Assembly: GCA_905372135.1 (NCBI GenBank)
Contig: CAJPNS010000042.1
Coordinates: forward strand, 1 to 14,974
Length of the DNA stretch: 14,974 nucleotides
Reading direction: 5' to 3'
Origin: Porphyromonadaceae bacterium
Lineage (GTDB): Bacteria > Bacteroidota > Bacteroidia > Bacteroidales > Paludibacteraceae
The notes under the pieces are model-generated. The model worked only from the letters and a program-made list of their open reading frames with translations. It ran no database searches and was not told the origin of the DNA. Each line of letters begins with the position of its first letter. Positions within the stretch are counted from its first letter, which is position 1. Shown piece by piece: positions 1-6,924 of this stretch. The position numbers were made by a program, and so were the translations under genes.

Positions 1-1216
1 GAGCGAATCCCGCAAAGACGAACCACGACGTTTGCCAGCCTGCTACTTTTGCCAAAGCGTCCGTTTGCGAATAAACAAAGTGATTTACAACGGCTTGAGC
101 AGCAAACATACCGATAGTTGCTCCCAGTCCGTTGGTCATCATCATAAACAGTCCTTGTGAACTCGAACGAATCGATTTGTCGGTCTCTCGCTCCACGAAG
201 AGCGAACCCGATATATTGAAGAAGTCGAACGCTATGCCATAAACTATCATCGACAGCACAAAAGCCCATACTCCGCTGCCGGGGTTGCCCACCCCGAAGA
301 GTCCGAACCGAAATACCCAAGCGAACATCGACATCAGCATCACCTTTTTTATACCAAATCGGCGGAGGAAAAACGGAATGAGTAATATACAAAACGTTTC
401 GCTCATCTGCGACAACGAGATGAGTGCATTGGCATTGTTGGCTCCGAACGTATCGGCAAACTCGGGTATACTGCCGAAGCTGCGTATAAAATCGTTGGCA
501 TAGCCGTTAGTTATCTGCAGCAAAGCTCCCAGCAACATAGAGAAGATGAAGAATATAGCCATCGTCTTATGTCTGAACAGTACAAAGGCATTCAGTCCCA
601 AAGCTTCTGCAAGCGATTTGCGGACTTTGCTCTTATCTGTCTCACATCGTGGCAATGTAAAGGCATACACGGCTAAAACGATACCCAAAATTGCCGATAC
701 CACAAACTGTATTGGAGTGTTTTGGAACGCCTCGCCGTCTGTCTTTGCAAAGTTGACAAACAACATAGAGCAGATAAAACCTATTGTGCCGAATATACGT
801 ATCGGCGGGAAGTGTTTGACCGTATCCAGATTCACTTTGCCGAGCGAGGTATATGCTACCGAGTTCGACAGAGCAATGGTGGGCATATAAAAGGCCACAC
901 TAAGAGTATATAGCGTAAACAGCGGAGCAAAAGCCACCTCTGCCCCACTCTGCAAGCAGTATAATCCTGCGGCAAACATAAAAGCTGCTGCCAGTCCGTG
1001 GCATATACCGAGCAGTTTCTGTGCCTCTATCCAGCGATCGGCGACTATACCCATAAGAGCGGGCATAAAGAGCGACACCAGCCCCTGCATTGCGTAGAAC
1101 GTACCTATACTGCTACGCATAGCCTCGAGCCCACCCAAATATGCTCCCATAGAGGTGAGGTATGCTCCCCAGACCGCATATTGCAGGAAGTTCATAACTA
1201 TAAGCCTTATCTTCAT
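1..1216 (-). CDS. nupG: Nucleoside:H+ symporter, NupG/XapB type (MFS), 3' end cut by window edge
   Basis: Inner-membrane carrier that imports nucleosides with protons (family knowledge: nucleoside:H+ symporter family of the major facilitator superfamily). My translation from the ATG at 1216 stays open for 405 codons to the window edge. It starts MKIRLIVMNFLQYAVWGAY, which matches the NupG N-terminus (LSFLQF.LWGSWLTTLG in E. coli NupG). Many hydrophobic segments follow, with a charged loop FLRRFGIKKV between two helices and FFNISGSLFVERE late in the protein, typical of the family. The family is usually about 415-420 residues, so only the last few residues should be missing. The start lies 10 bases after the stop of the BFN gene, so the two are probably cotranscribed. 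Nucleoside specificity is inferred from the family only. Confidence 0.88.
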   Translation of the reverse strand, partial: MKIRLIVMNFLQYAVWGAYLTSMGAYLGGLEAMRSSIGTFYAMQGLVSLFMPALMGIVADRWIEAQKLLGICHGLAAAFMFAAGLYCLQSGAEVAFAPLFTLYTLSVAFYMPTIALSNSVAYTSLGKVNLDTVKHFPPIRIFGTIGFICSMLFVNFAKTDGEAFQNTPIQFVVSAILGIVLAVYAFTLPRCETDKSKVRKSLAEALGLNAFVLFRHKTMAIFFIFSMLLGALLQITNGYANDFIRSFGSIPEFADTFGANNANALISLSQMSETFCILLIPFFLRRFGIKKVMLMSMFAWVFRFGLFGVGNPGSGVWAFVLSMIVYGIAFDFFNISGSLFVERETDKSIRSSSQGLFMMMTNGLGATIGMFAAQAVVNHFVYSQTDALAKVAGWQTSWFVFAGFA

Positions 1217-1226
1217 ATTCAGTGTA

Positions 1227-1835
1227 TTAATTTATTGTTGTGTTTGTCGCCTCGCCCGTTGTTCCGGCTTCTCGGCGTCGGTTTATCTCGTCGCGTATCT
1301 TTGCTGCCTCTTCGTAAGCCTCGTCTTCTACGGCTATACGCAGCTCTTCGTTGAGCTCTGCCAGCGACATATCCTGTATCGGCATCTTATTTATCAAAAT
1401 CTCATTGGGATTGGCGACGAGATTTTGGAAAAATTGTTCGACTATATATTTCTCTACATATATAGGTGCCCCTGTCTCTATGGCAAGAGCCAAGGCATCT
1501 GATATACGGGTAGTTATCTCTTGTTTGTTGCTGTCTTGTATCAGTACTATTTTTGAGAAAATAACGTGTTCTTTGGCTCCGAATATTATTATCTCGCGTA
1601 GGTCTATCTTGTACATTTTGAAAATGTCGTTCATAACACTGTACGGCATAGGACGTTTGAATATTTTGTTGTTGAGAGCCGCCGCTATAAAATCGGCTTC
1701 GAACATACCCAAAACTACCTTCATCACACGATTACCGTTAGTTTCGCCAAGCTCTATGACACGGTAATTGTTGTTGTTTTGCGAAGTATAAATACTTTTT
1801 ACGTATACTTGAATCAATTCTTTGTCTTGTTCCAT
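1227..1835 (-). CDS. Bifunctional nuclease family protein (BFN/DUF151 domain plus UVR motif)
   Basis: A 202-residue soluble protein. Residues about 8-140 form the BFN (DUF151) domain, recognised from RPMPYSVMNDIF near residue 61 and ISDALALAIETGAPIYV near 111. Residues about 157-188 are a UVR motif (LNEELRIAVEDEAYEEAAKI), the short helical hairpin also found in UvrB/UvrC. In plants a BFN-domain protein has been described with RNase and DNase activity; in Bacteroidetes the role is unproven, so the name describes the domain and not a shown activity. ATG at 1835 gives the usual family N-terminus; an ATG four bases upstream is in another frame. The nucleoside transporter begins 10 bases downstream and is likely in the same transcript. 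A 17-base palindrome sits 12 bases before the start. Confidence 0.88.
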   Translation of the reverse strand: MEQDKELIQVYVKSIYTSQNNNNYRVIELGETNGNRVMKVVLGMFEADFIAAALNNKIFKRPMPYSVMNDIFKMYKIDLREIIIFGAKEHVIFSKIVLIQDSNKQEITTRISDALALAIETGAPIYVEKYIVEQFFQNLVANPNEILINKMPIQDMSLAELNEELRIAVEDEAYEEAAKIRDEINRRREAGTTGEATNTTIN

Positions 1836-1846
1836 CCATTAAATTT

Positions 1847-1863
1847 TATTGTAGACTACAATA
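1847..1863. promoter_or_regulatory. Perfect 17-base palindrome upstream of the BFN gene, possible operator
   Basis: The sequence TATTGTAGACTACAATA has two 8-base arms around a single central base. It ends 12 bases before the BFN start codon, in the only non-coding space available for that gene's promoter (1836-1934). A position over the promoter or leader suggests a binding site for a dimeric regulator, but I cannot name one. It is A/T-rich, so chance is possible. Confidence 0.35.
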
Positions 1864-1880
1864 TTGATATATAGGTTTTT

Positions 1881-1917
1881 AAAAAAGTTGCGGCTACAAT
1901 ATATGCAACCGCAACTT
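1881..1917 (-). terminator. Rho-independent terminator of the small HTH gene
   Basis: Read on the minus strand, a perfect 9-base stem (AAGTTGCGG, 1917-1909, with CCGCAACTT, 1893-1885) encloses a 15-base loop and runs straight into six T's. It begins 18 bases after the stop codon of the HTH gene. It separates that gene from the BFN operon, which therefore needs its own promoter. Confidence 0.85.
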
Positions 1918-1934
1918 ATGAATGGGTTCCATAA

Positions 1935-2183
1935 TTATTTCTGGTTCAACATCTGTACAGCAATATCGAATATCGTCGTATCGTCCAATGTTACCAATCC
2001 GCCATCGGGACCGGCTTCCAGATGAACGCCTATGGCACCTCCGTCTTTAAAGTTTTGTCCGCCGAAATAATTGCGAACTGTTTCTACATCAAGAGAAAGT
2101 TTATCGGCGATCTCCTGCATCGCTCCGTTTGGCAGACTATCTTTCAATCTACGCAATTCATTGAAACTTATTACCTTGCTCAT
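1935..2183 (-). CDS. Small helix-turn-helix DNA-binding protein, conserved Bacteroidetes type
   Basis: An 82-residue protein. I chose the ATG at 2183 (MSKVISFNELRRLKDSL); a longer frame from 2210 would add nine A/T-coded residues not expected in the family. Residues about 18-40 (GAMQEIADKLSLDVETVRNY) look like a helix-turn-helix: AxxIAxxLxxxxxTVxxY is the typical spacing. The C-terminal half is acidic and glycine-rich (LEAGPDGGLVTLDD) and ends with a short helix. It resembles short conserved DNA-binding proteins annotated in many Bacteroidales, whose targets are not known to me. It is a single-gene unit, with its own promoter upstream and a strong terminator downstream. It may be a regulator of a few genes or a nucleoid-type protein; the sequence does not decide. 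Confidence 0.72.
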   Translation of the reverse strand: MSKVISFNELRRLKDSLPNGAMQEIADKLSLDVETVRNYFGGQNFKDGGAIGVHLEAGPDGGLVTLDDTTIFDIAVQMLNQK

Positions 2184-2220
2184 ATTACTATATATTATTT
2201 TTATAATCAAAATTCAAATG

Positions 2221-2251
2221 CTAATTTATAACATTTTATTCGAATGACAAA
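2221..2251 (-). promoter_or_regulatory. Bacteroidetes-type promoter of the small HTH gene
   Basis: Minus-strand TTTG (2251-2248), a 19-base spacer, then TAAATTAG (2228-2221), one mismatch from the -7 consensus TAnnTTTG. It lies about 38 bases before the chosen ATG at 2183, leaving a short A/T-rich leader. Confidence 0.55.
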
Positions 2252-2285
2252 ATATTTTTTTCTTTTTATCCGATACCAACATGAT

Positions 2286-2329
2286 AAAAACGAAAAGAGA
2301 TGCCTTTATCCGGAATAGACACCTCCTTT
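2286..2329 (-). terminator. Rho-independent terminator after the M6 protease gene
   Basis: On the minus strand, AAAGGAGGTGTC (2329-2318) pairs with GGCATCTCTTTT (2304-2293) in a 12-base stem with three G-U pairs and a 13-base loop. It is followed by a second T run (TTTTCGTTTTT). It begins about 30 bases after the protease stop codon. Confidence 0.7.
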
Positions 2330-2359
2330 CTTAAGTCTGGTAATGTACCAATTATGTCT

Positions 2360-3544
2360 TTACAAAACGATTTTTGCAACCTTATTTTTACCCTCTCCTC
2401 CAAGTGTAACAATATAAGTCGCTCCCCTCTGTAAATCGCCGATAGTAACCGATGTTGCCCCCGGAGCAGCTTTGTACTTACCGACCAAATGCCCATCGAC
2501 AGAGTACACGCACACACCGGCTGTGGCTGCTATATTTGCGTCGTCGATATCTTTCAATATCACTATCACCGACATATCGTTGTTGAGAGCAATGGTCAGA
2601 TGTCCTGCATTTGCCTCATAATCCGTTTGGGTTTCGGATATATCGGTAACATCATCACATCTGAACGTTACATTTTTGCCGCTCTCTGCTATATTCCTTA
2701 TAATTACTGCATTATAAGGCTTTTTATCGGAAGTCTGGGGGATAAATTCCGTTTTATTCGATGTACCCGGATATGTGTCACCCAAATATGAATTTGGAGT
2801 ACCGTCTGCTTCTATAACATCGAATCGTAGATTTCGCGGATTGTTGTTTGGAGCGTTGTATTCCCAAGCATTTTTATCAAAATCAACTCGTGTCACCAAC
2901 AGACCATGTCCAAGCTTATCTGCTCCTTCGGTAGAATATCCTTCTGCTTCCCATCCTACCCTCTGTTTGTTTTCTAACATATAGTAATATTTAGGGTCGG
3001 GTTCTCCTCCATTGAGGTTGTGTGTGCCGGTGGTAGTAATGATATAGGCTTTGTTTGTTGTTACTATCGGTTCCAATGTGTGATCTCCCGTTTGTCCGTT
3101 CAATATTTCGGGAGTAAGATATCCGAGGTAGAAACGTTCGTGTGCAAGCCAAGTAGGAGGCGTCCTACCTTCGTTGTTGTTGTTACCTGAGGTCATAATA
3201 TCCCAGTCGCCTACGGTGAACGCATGTGAATTGCTTGTGTTATAATAGTCTGGCAAACCAAGCACGTGACCAAATTCGTGGCAGAAAGTACCAATACCAC
3301 ACATTATTCCCTCACTATTCAATTCCGAAGTACAAGCGTATACGTCTATACTTTTTCCATCCTTTGTGATAGCTTCTCCGCCCAATTCCCACTTGTGAGA
3401 CCATACTGCATCTGTATTCGGAGTCTCGGCTTCATCAAAACCGGCATAGTACACAAATACCATATCTACTTTTCCGTCGTTATCGGTATCGAACTGCGAA
3501 AAATCGACATCATTGTCGGCTGCATTACAAGCATCTATCACCAT
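2360..3544 (-). CDS. C-terminal fragment of the M6 protease: zinc site and type IX-sorting-like domain
   Basis: A 394-residue frame whose ATG (3544) touches the TAG of the upstream fragment. It contains a calcium-loop-like DTDNDGKVD (fragment residues 19-27) and the zinc-binding HEFGHVLGLPD (89-99; HEXXH with a downstream aspartate, as in M6 peptidases). The last 50 or so residues (GVCVYSVDGHLVGKY to KVAKIVL) look like a type IX secretion (Por) C-terminal sorting domain, the signal that sends proteins across the outer membrane. The fragment has no signal peptide, so even if translated by reinitiation it would stay in the cytoplasm and lack its propeptide. Confidence 0.75.
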   Translation of the reverse strand: MVIDACNAADNDVDFSQFDTDNDGKVDMVFVYYAGFDEAETPNTDAVWSHKWELGGEAITKDGKSIDVYACTSELNSEGIMCGIGTFCHEFGHVLGLPDYYNTSNSHAFTVGDWDIMTSGNNNNEGRTPPTWLAHERFYLGYLTPEILNGQTGDHTLEPIVTTNKAYIITTTGTHNLNGGEPDPKYYYMLENKQRVGWEAEGYSTEGADKLGHGLLVTRVDFDKNAWEYNAPNNNPRNLRFDVIEADGTPNSYLGDTYPGTSNKTEFIPQTSDKKPYNAVIIRNIAESGKNVTFRCDDVTDISETQTDYEANAGHLTIALNNDMSVIVILKDIDDANIAATAGVCVYSVDGHLVGKYKAAPGATSVTIGDLQRGATYIVTLGGEGKNKVAKIVL

Positions 3545-4207
3545 CTACCTGGGATTCTTGTCATTACCCGATGCGTCATTGCCTCCGTAGTACGACATAT
3601 TTCTTGGCAGGTCGTAAGGACCATATACTACAAATTCGGGGTCGAACTTCTCGAATGTACTTGCGCGGAAATAGTCGTTTGCAGAGCCTGTAGCTCCATT
3701 TTTGCTGTAGCCCAGTTCGTTTAGCAGAGCGGTAAAGTCAGCCTTAGCTGTTGTAGAGGTAAACTTTACATCGCTGAAATTCACCAATATCACCAGCCCT
3801 TTACGTTTACCAAGCAGCGGATTGGGAGTTCTCTGATGTTCGGTATCGCCCAGCCGCTGCTTTATAGCCTTTCTTACAGCGACTTCGGCTTCCGAAGAGA
3901 TGCGTTCGCTATCCAACTTATTTATAAAAGCTCTCTCTTCGGTACCTCTGTTTTGATGAGCTACCACACCTGTCGAAACCAATACGTTGTTTCTGAGAAT
4001 AGCGTATTCGTAGTCACCTTTAGCATTGACTACGAGCGGATAACCGTCTTCGGTAGTGTTATAATGAAACCACTCATCGCCACGTTTGAAGATAGTGAGC
4101 GTATTGCCGTCGGACTGCACGACCTTGATAGGATACGGAGATGCAGGGGTGGCAAATATTTGGGTTGCAAATACATATAGCAACAACACATAAATAATTT
4201 TTCTCAT
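3545..4207 (-). CDS. N-terminal fragment of the M6 protease: signal peptide, propeptide, start of the catalytic domain
   Basis: A 220-residue reading frame that ends at the TAG. Residues 1-20 are a signal peptide (MRKIIYVLLLYVFATQIFA, likely cleaved before TPASP). Residues about 24-100 are the propeptide typical of this family, with KRGDEWFHYNTTEDGYPLV. The catalytic domain begins near GKRKGLVILVNFSD (about residue 132) and continues to YYGGNDASGND just before the stop. Without the zinc site, which lies about 90 residues beyond the TAG, this product should be inactive if made. Confidence 0.75.
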   Translation of the reverse strand: MRKIIYVLLLYVFATQIFATPASPYPIKVVQSDGNTLTIFKRGDEWFHYNTTEDGYPLVVNAKGDYEYAILRNNVLVSTGVVAHQNRGTEERAFINKLDSERISSEAEVAVRKAIKQRLGDTEHQRTPNPLLGKRKGLVILVNFSDVKFTSTTAKADFTALLNELGYSKNGATGSANDYFRASTFEKFDPEFVVYGPYDLPRNMSYYGGNDASGNDKNPR

Positions 4208-4243
4208 AAAATACTTGTTTTACTCCTGTTTTTTTGAAACTCG

Positions 4244-4251
4244 CAAAATTA
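4244..4251 (-). promoter_or_regulatory. -7 promoter box of the M6 protease gene
   Basis: Minus-strand TAATTTTG, an exact match to the Bacteroidetes -7 consensus TAnnTTTG, 36 bases before the ATG at 4207. The nearest upstream TTTG motifs are spaced 14 and 24 bases away, neither ideal, so only the -7 element is clear. An AGGAG (4227-4223) lies 15 bases before the ATG, too far to be a confident ribosome binding site. Confidence 0.5.
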
Positions 4252-4319
4252 ATATTTTTGCAGTACAAATAGATTCAAAAAAGACGTTCTTCCTATCCTA
4301 CACACCAACACCTTTATTA

Positions 4320-5264
4320 TCAACTCTTTTTACCACTAAAAAACAGCCCCACAAATGTAGGCAGGCAAAAATTCATTACCCAAAACATAGTGCTTGCTGC
4401 GATAATGGAGATAGAGCTGACCGAATAACGACCGAAAATCAGTATAGCCCACGAACTGCGGACTGCAACCTCGAATATGTTTATCAGAGGAGTAAAGGTA
4501 AGAAAGAGGTAAAATACGTTTACCGCCACAATAGCCTCTATCACAGCGACATCCAACCCAAAAGCAACGAGTATAAGTAAAAACTGAGTGCTGAAAGCGA
4601 AATACTTAAGCAGCGATACCGTAATAAGTTTTACCAACTGACTCACAGTGGTATAGTACAGCCCGTTGCCTATCTTACGTACAAAACCGAAACGGCTCTT
4701 TTGCATAAACACTCCGACAGAATGTATCTTCGACACAAACACCACTGCCAAAAGCAAGAGCAGTACCATCGCGACAAGTATTTTAGTGTAGTCGATAGCC
4801 GAAGAATCGGAGTTTTGTACAAAAAAAAACAGACTCACAAACCCACAGGCAGCGACAACCATAGTCTGAACAATACTGCCGACAAAGCCCATAGCAACAG
4901 CCTGAGTACGACTACCTTCTGGCAGCAGCAAGGCTCTGGTAGGATACTCCCCTACCGAATTGGGCGTAATGAAAGCACCCGTATATCCGAAAAGTACGGA
5001 CGATAAAGCTTTAGCAAAAGGAAGCGAGACAGTGTTACGAAGTGCCGTTTGCCACTTAATACTCTCTAAGACAATATTAACAGGCAACAAAGCAACAGCC
5101 ACAACGAGCAACAAAAATCGCTGACGGGAAGCCTTACAAAAATGCTCTAACACGATATGTGGATTGTCTATACTCAATACCTTATAAACCAAGAATATAA
5201 GGCATAGTATTACTATCGCATAGCGTGCAAGACGGTAAAGTGACGTTTTTCTCAAAACATGCAA
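4320..5264 (-). CDS. Flippase-like integral membrane protein (LPG synthase TM / UPF0104 family)
   Basis: A 314-residue, almost entirely hydrophobic protein with about seven or eight membrane segments. The motif ITPNSVGEYPTRALLL (about residues 98-113) is the family signature (P-x-x-x-GE-x-x-R-x-x-x-L) of the lysylphosphatidylglycerol synthase TM / AglD group. Bacterial members lacking a catalytic domain are called flippase-like; the substrate, probably a lipid or lipid-linked sugar, is unknown. No ATG is in frame near the start: translation must begin at TTG 5264 (just after a T run) or TTG 5255, so the N-terminus is uncertain by three residues. It ends in TGA, 112 bases before the protease start. 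An inverted repeat containing a promoter box lies directly upstream. Confidence 0.8.
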   Translation of the reverse strand: MHVLRKTSLYRLARYAIVILCLIFLVYKVLSIDNPHIVLEHFCKASRQRFLLLVVAVALLPVNIVLESIKWQTALRNTVSLPFAKALSSVLFGYTGAFITPNSVGEYPTRALLLPEGSRTQAVAMGFVGSIVQTMVVAACGFVSLFFFVQNSDSSAIDYTKILVAMVLLLLLAVVFVSKIHSVGVFMQKSRFGFVRKIGNGLYYTTVSQLVKLITVSLLKYFAFSTQFLLILVAFGLDVAVIEAIVAVNVFYLFLTFTPLINIFEVAVRSSWAILIFGRYSVSSISIIAASTMFWVMNFCLPTFVGLFFSGKKS

Positions 5265-5304
5265 AAAATAAAATTATGGCAAAATTAATAATATCTTGCC
5301 ATAA
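5263..5304 (-). terminator. Hairpin with T tract between the lipoprotein and flippase genes
   Basis: A perfect 9-base inverted repeat, TTATGGCAA (5304-5296 on the minus strand) and TTGCCATAA (5282-5274), encloses a 13-base loop and is followed by TTTTATTTTTT. That is the form of a Rho-independent terminator for the lipoprotein gene, which stops 52 bases upstream. The T tract runs directly into the possible TTG start of the flippase gene, and the stem and loop overlap a promoter box, so an operator or attenuator is an alternative. Confidence 0.6.
5280..5287 (-). promoter_or_regulatory. -7 promoter box of the flippase-like gene, inside an inverted repeat
   Basis: Minus-strand TAATTTTG, an exact TAnnTTTG match in the same extended context (ATTAATTTTGC) as the boxes at 4244 and 9854. 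No TTTG is seen 19-21 bases upstream. If it is used, transcription would start near 5275, leaving a leader of only about 10-20 bases before the TTG start candidates. Confidence 0.4.
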
Positions 5305-5355
5305 CTACACATATAAATTAGGATTGAAAAGTGTTATCCGATATAAATCAAATCA

Positions 5356-5994
5356 TTACGGAGCAACAAAAGTGAACTGACTATCGTTTATCGATAAGTC
5401 GAAACGACCGTTTTTGATCACTTCATATCGTTCGCCATTTTTGAACTTACAATCGAAAGTTCCCGATAGTATCACTGCCAAACGCTGCCCGTCGACATTA
5501 AGATTTTGCGCCCGTTTTATGAAGAGATTTCCATGCTGTAGGTCGAGTATTTTTTCCGCCTTATTGGGTTCGTATAGTTTTATCTGGCAGCCTGCTGCCT
5601 TCATATCTATCTGTGTATTATGCAGTTTCAACAAATTCTTATACGAGTTGCACTCTTCGTAAGGGAATACGAAAACCATCGACATCAGACGAGTCGAATC
5701 CGCATAAGAACGGAATGCGTCTATATTGCCATAATCCTTTACTCCACTGAGAGTAAGCTCTATATTACCATTCTTGTATATTATCTTCATGGGCACTACA
5801 TGTTTATTTACTACGAAATAGTTTTTTTCGTACATAGCACCGAAAGTATTATAGCCCGACTCTGTATACGACGGTAGACCAGGCTCATAAGGGTCTCTTA
5901 TGAATATAAAATCGTCGGTAGGATCGACTAATTTGGTACATCCGCCAAATATAATGGCCAAGCCCAAAATACACATTAAACTTCTGATTTTCAT
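5356..5994 (-). CDS. Lipoprotein of unknown function
   Basis: A 212-residue protein with a lipoprotein signal peptide: basic MKIRSLM, a hydrophobic core, and the lipobox IFGGC with Cys19 as the lipid-attachment site. The mature start CTKLVDPTDDF has acidic residues soon after the cysteine; in Bacteroidetes such patterns can direct lipoproteins to the cell surface, but the match is weak. The rest is a mixed beta-rich sequence with no domain I recognise (for example KNGNIELTLSGVKDYG and VILSGTFDCKFKNGERYEV, which suggest a beta barrel or sandwich). It starts 60 bases after the stop of the beta-barrel protein gene in the same direction, so the two may be partners in the outer membrane. A terminator-like hairpin follows. 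Confidence 0.75.
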   Translation of the reverse strand: MKIRSLMCILGLAIIFGGCTKLVDPTDDFIFIRDPYEPGLPSYTESGYNTFGAMYEKNYFVVNKHVVPMKIIYKNGNIELTLSGVKDYGNIDAFRSYADSTRLMSMVFVFPYEECNSYKNLLKLHNTQIDMKAAGCQIKLYEPNKAEKILDLQHGNLFIKRAQNLNVDGQRLAVILSGTFDCKFKNGERYEVIKNGRFDLSINDSQFTFVAP

Positions 5995-6054
5995 AATATT
6001 ATTAGTTTGTTTATGTCAATGATCTAAGATAAATATCGCAATAACGTTTAACGT

Positions 6055-6843
6055 TTACAAAGCTATCGGTATTTTAAGCGAAGTAGCTATACCGATTACT
6101 CCCGTACCCGACGATTTCGAGAAAGACGATATCATATATTCTCCAAAAGAAACCATCGGAAAAAGAACTTCGAAATTAGCCGACGGATAGCCAGCTTTGC
6201 CTATTTTCAGCCCGATACCGGCATAATAGTAGCTCGAAAAATTGTCAGGACGAGTAAGTGTCTCTTTTACAGAGTCTTCGTATCTATCGGCAAACTCATT
6301 ATACATATCGATATCGGTATTGGTGAATGTAGCGAAATTAAACATGGCTCCAACAAGAAAATACTGCCGTACGAAATGGTCTCTGCGTCTTGGATATAGG
6401 CGAAATTCGAGCGGAATACCGAGCTTGTATACGGTCTGTTCGATACGAGCTATTTTGAGATAATTCGTATTATTTTGGTCTCCCTTTATTTGCCACAAAA
6501 AATAGTTGTAATTGGCATCAAATTGGTCTTTATAGAAAGACAAGCGAAATCCGGAGGCAACACTAAAACGCTCAGTAAGTTGATATTCGGGCTTCAGAGT
6601 AAAGTAAGTCGCATTGATGACATTTCTGTAGTAATATCCCAACCGCCTATAAGAGTCGTACTTATCGTAATACAGGTTAGCCTGACGTACCTGCGACGGA
6701 GTCTCCATATTCGAATTCATATAATGCGAACCAAGCTCGACACCTATTTTGAGGCGTCCTAATATAGGCTCTTCGCTCTGTGCCATTATATTATTAGTCA
6801 ATAAGATAAGGCAAGCAATAAATGTAATAGTAATCTTTTGCAT
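6055..6843 (-). CDS. Outer-membrane beta-barrel protein of unknown function
   Basis: A 262-residue protein with a signal peptide (residues 1-21, cleavage probably after IMA, before QSEEP). The remainder is rich in alternating hydrophobic and aromatic residues (LYYDKYDSYRRLGYYYRNV, YYYAGIGLKIGKAGYP) and ends in a beta strand, as in small outer-membrane barrels of the OmpA-transmembrane/porin-like kind in Bacteroidetes. Length fits an 8-10-stranded barrel. No peptidoglycan-binding or plug domain is present, so it is not a TonB-dependent receptor. It lies 81 bases after the methyltransferase stop and 60 bases before the lipoprotein gene, its likely cotranscribed neighbour. Function is unknown. 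Confidence 0.75.
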   Translation of the reverse strand: MQKITITFIACLILLTNNIMAQSEEPILGRLKIGVELGSHYMNSNMETPSQVRQANLYYDKYDSYRRLGYYYRNVINATYFTLKPEYQLTERFSVASGFRLSFYKDQFDANYNYFLWQIKGDQNNTNYLKIARIEQTVYKLGIPLEFRLYPRRRDHFVRQYFLVGAMFNFATFTNTDIDMYNEFADRYEDSVKETLTRPDNFSSYYYAGIGLKIGKAGYPSANFEVLFPMVSFGEYMISSFSKSSGTGVIGIATSLKIPIAL

Positions 6844-6924
6844 AATCTATTTTTTATAAACATCTTACACGTAGATGACGATAAAAAACAGATATGTTGC
6901 AAAATATTCTACATAAAAATATGC

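Larger units (their letters stand above)
2360..4207 (-). pseudogene. M6 family secreted metalloprotease gene interrupted by an in-frame TAG
   Basis: Two frames, 3545-4207 and 2360-3544, are in the same reading frame and are separated by exactly one TAG codon (3547-3545, minus strand). Joined, they make one normal 615-codon M6 metalloprotease: signal peptide, propeptide, HEFGH zinc site and a C-terminal sorting-like domain in the usual order. Alignment continues across the stop (..NDKNPR, stop, MVIDACNAAD..; the family has a residue such as E or Q between PR and MV), so one base change from GAG or CAG explains the lesion. No other stop or frameshift is seen, so the damage is recent or is a sequencing error. 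TAG is a normal stop elsewhere in this window. The upstream fragment lacks the zinc site; the downstream one lacks the secretion signal. The gene is monocistronic, with a -7 box upstream and a terminator downstream. Confidence 0.85.

Noticed and set aside
3545..3547. TAG read as an amino acid (recoded genome)
   Set aside because: TAG ends the recombinase and the DUF4876 protein exactly where their families end, so it works as a stop in this genome.
4215..4580. Plus-strand frame of 121 codons opposite the flippase and protease genes
   Set aside because: It runs antisense to well-supported genes, with low-complexity polar composition and no recognisable family.
6034..6058. Tandem AACGTTT repeat between the beta-barrel and lipoprotein genes
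   Set aside because: Only two 7-base copies in A/T-rich sequence; no sign of a wider repeat or site.
6861..6877. Small hairpin CATCT/AGATG before the beta-barrel gene as a terminator of the methyltransferase gene
   Set aside because: Only a 5-base stem and a broken T tract, 18 bases before an ATG; too weak to call.
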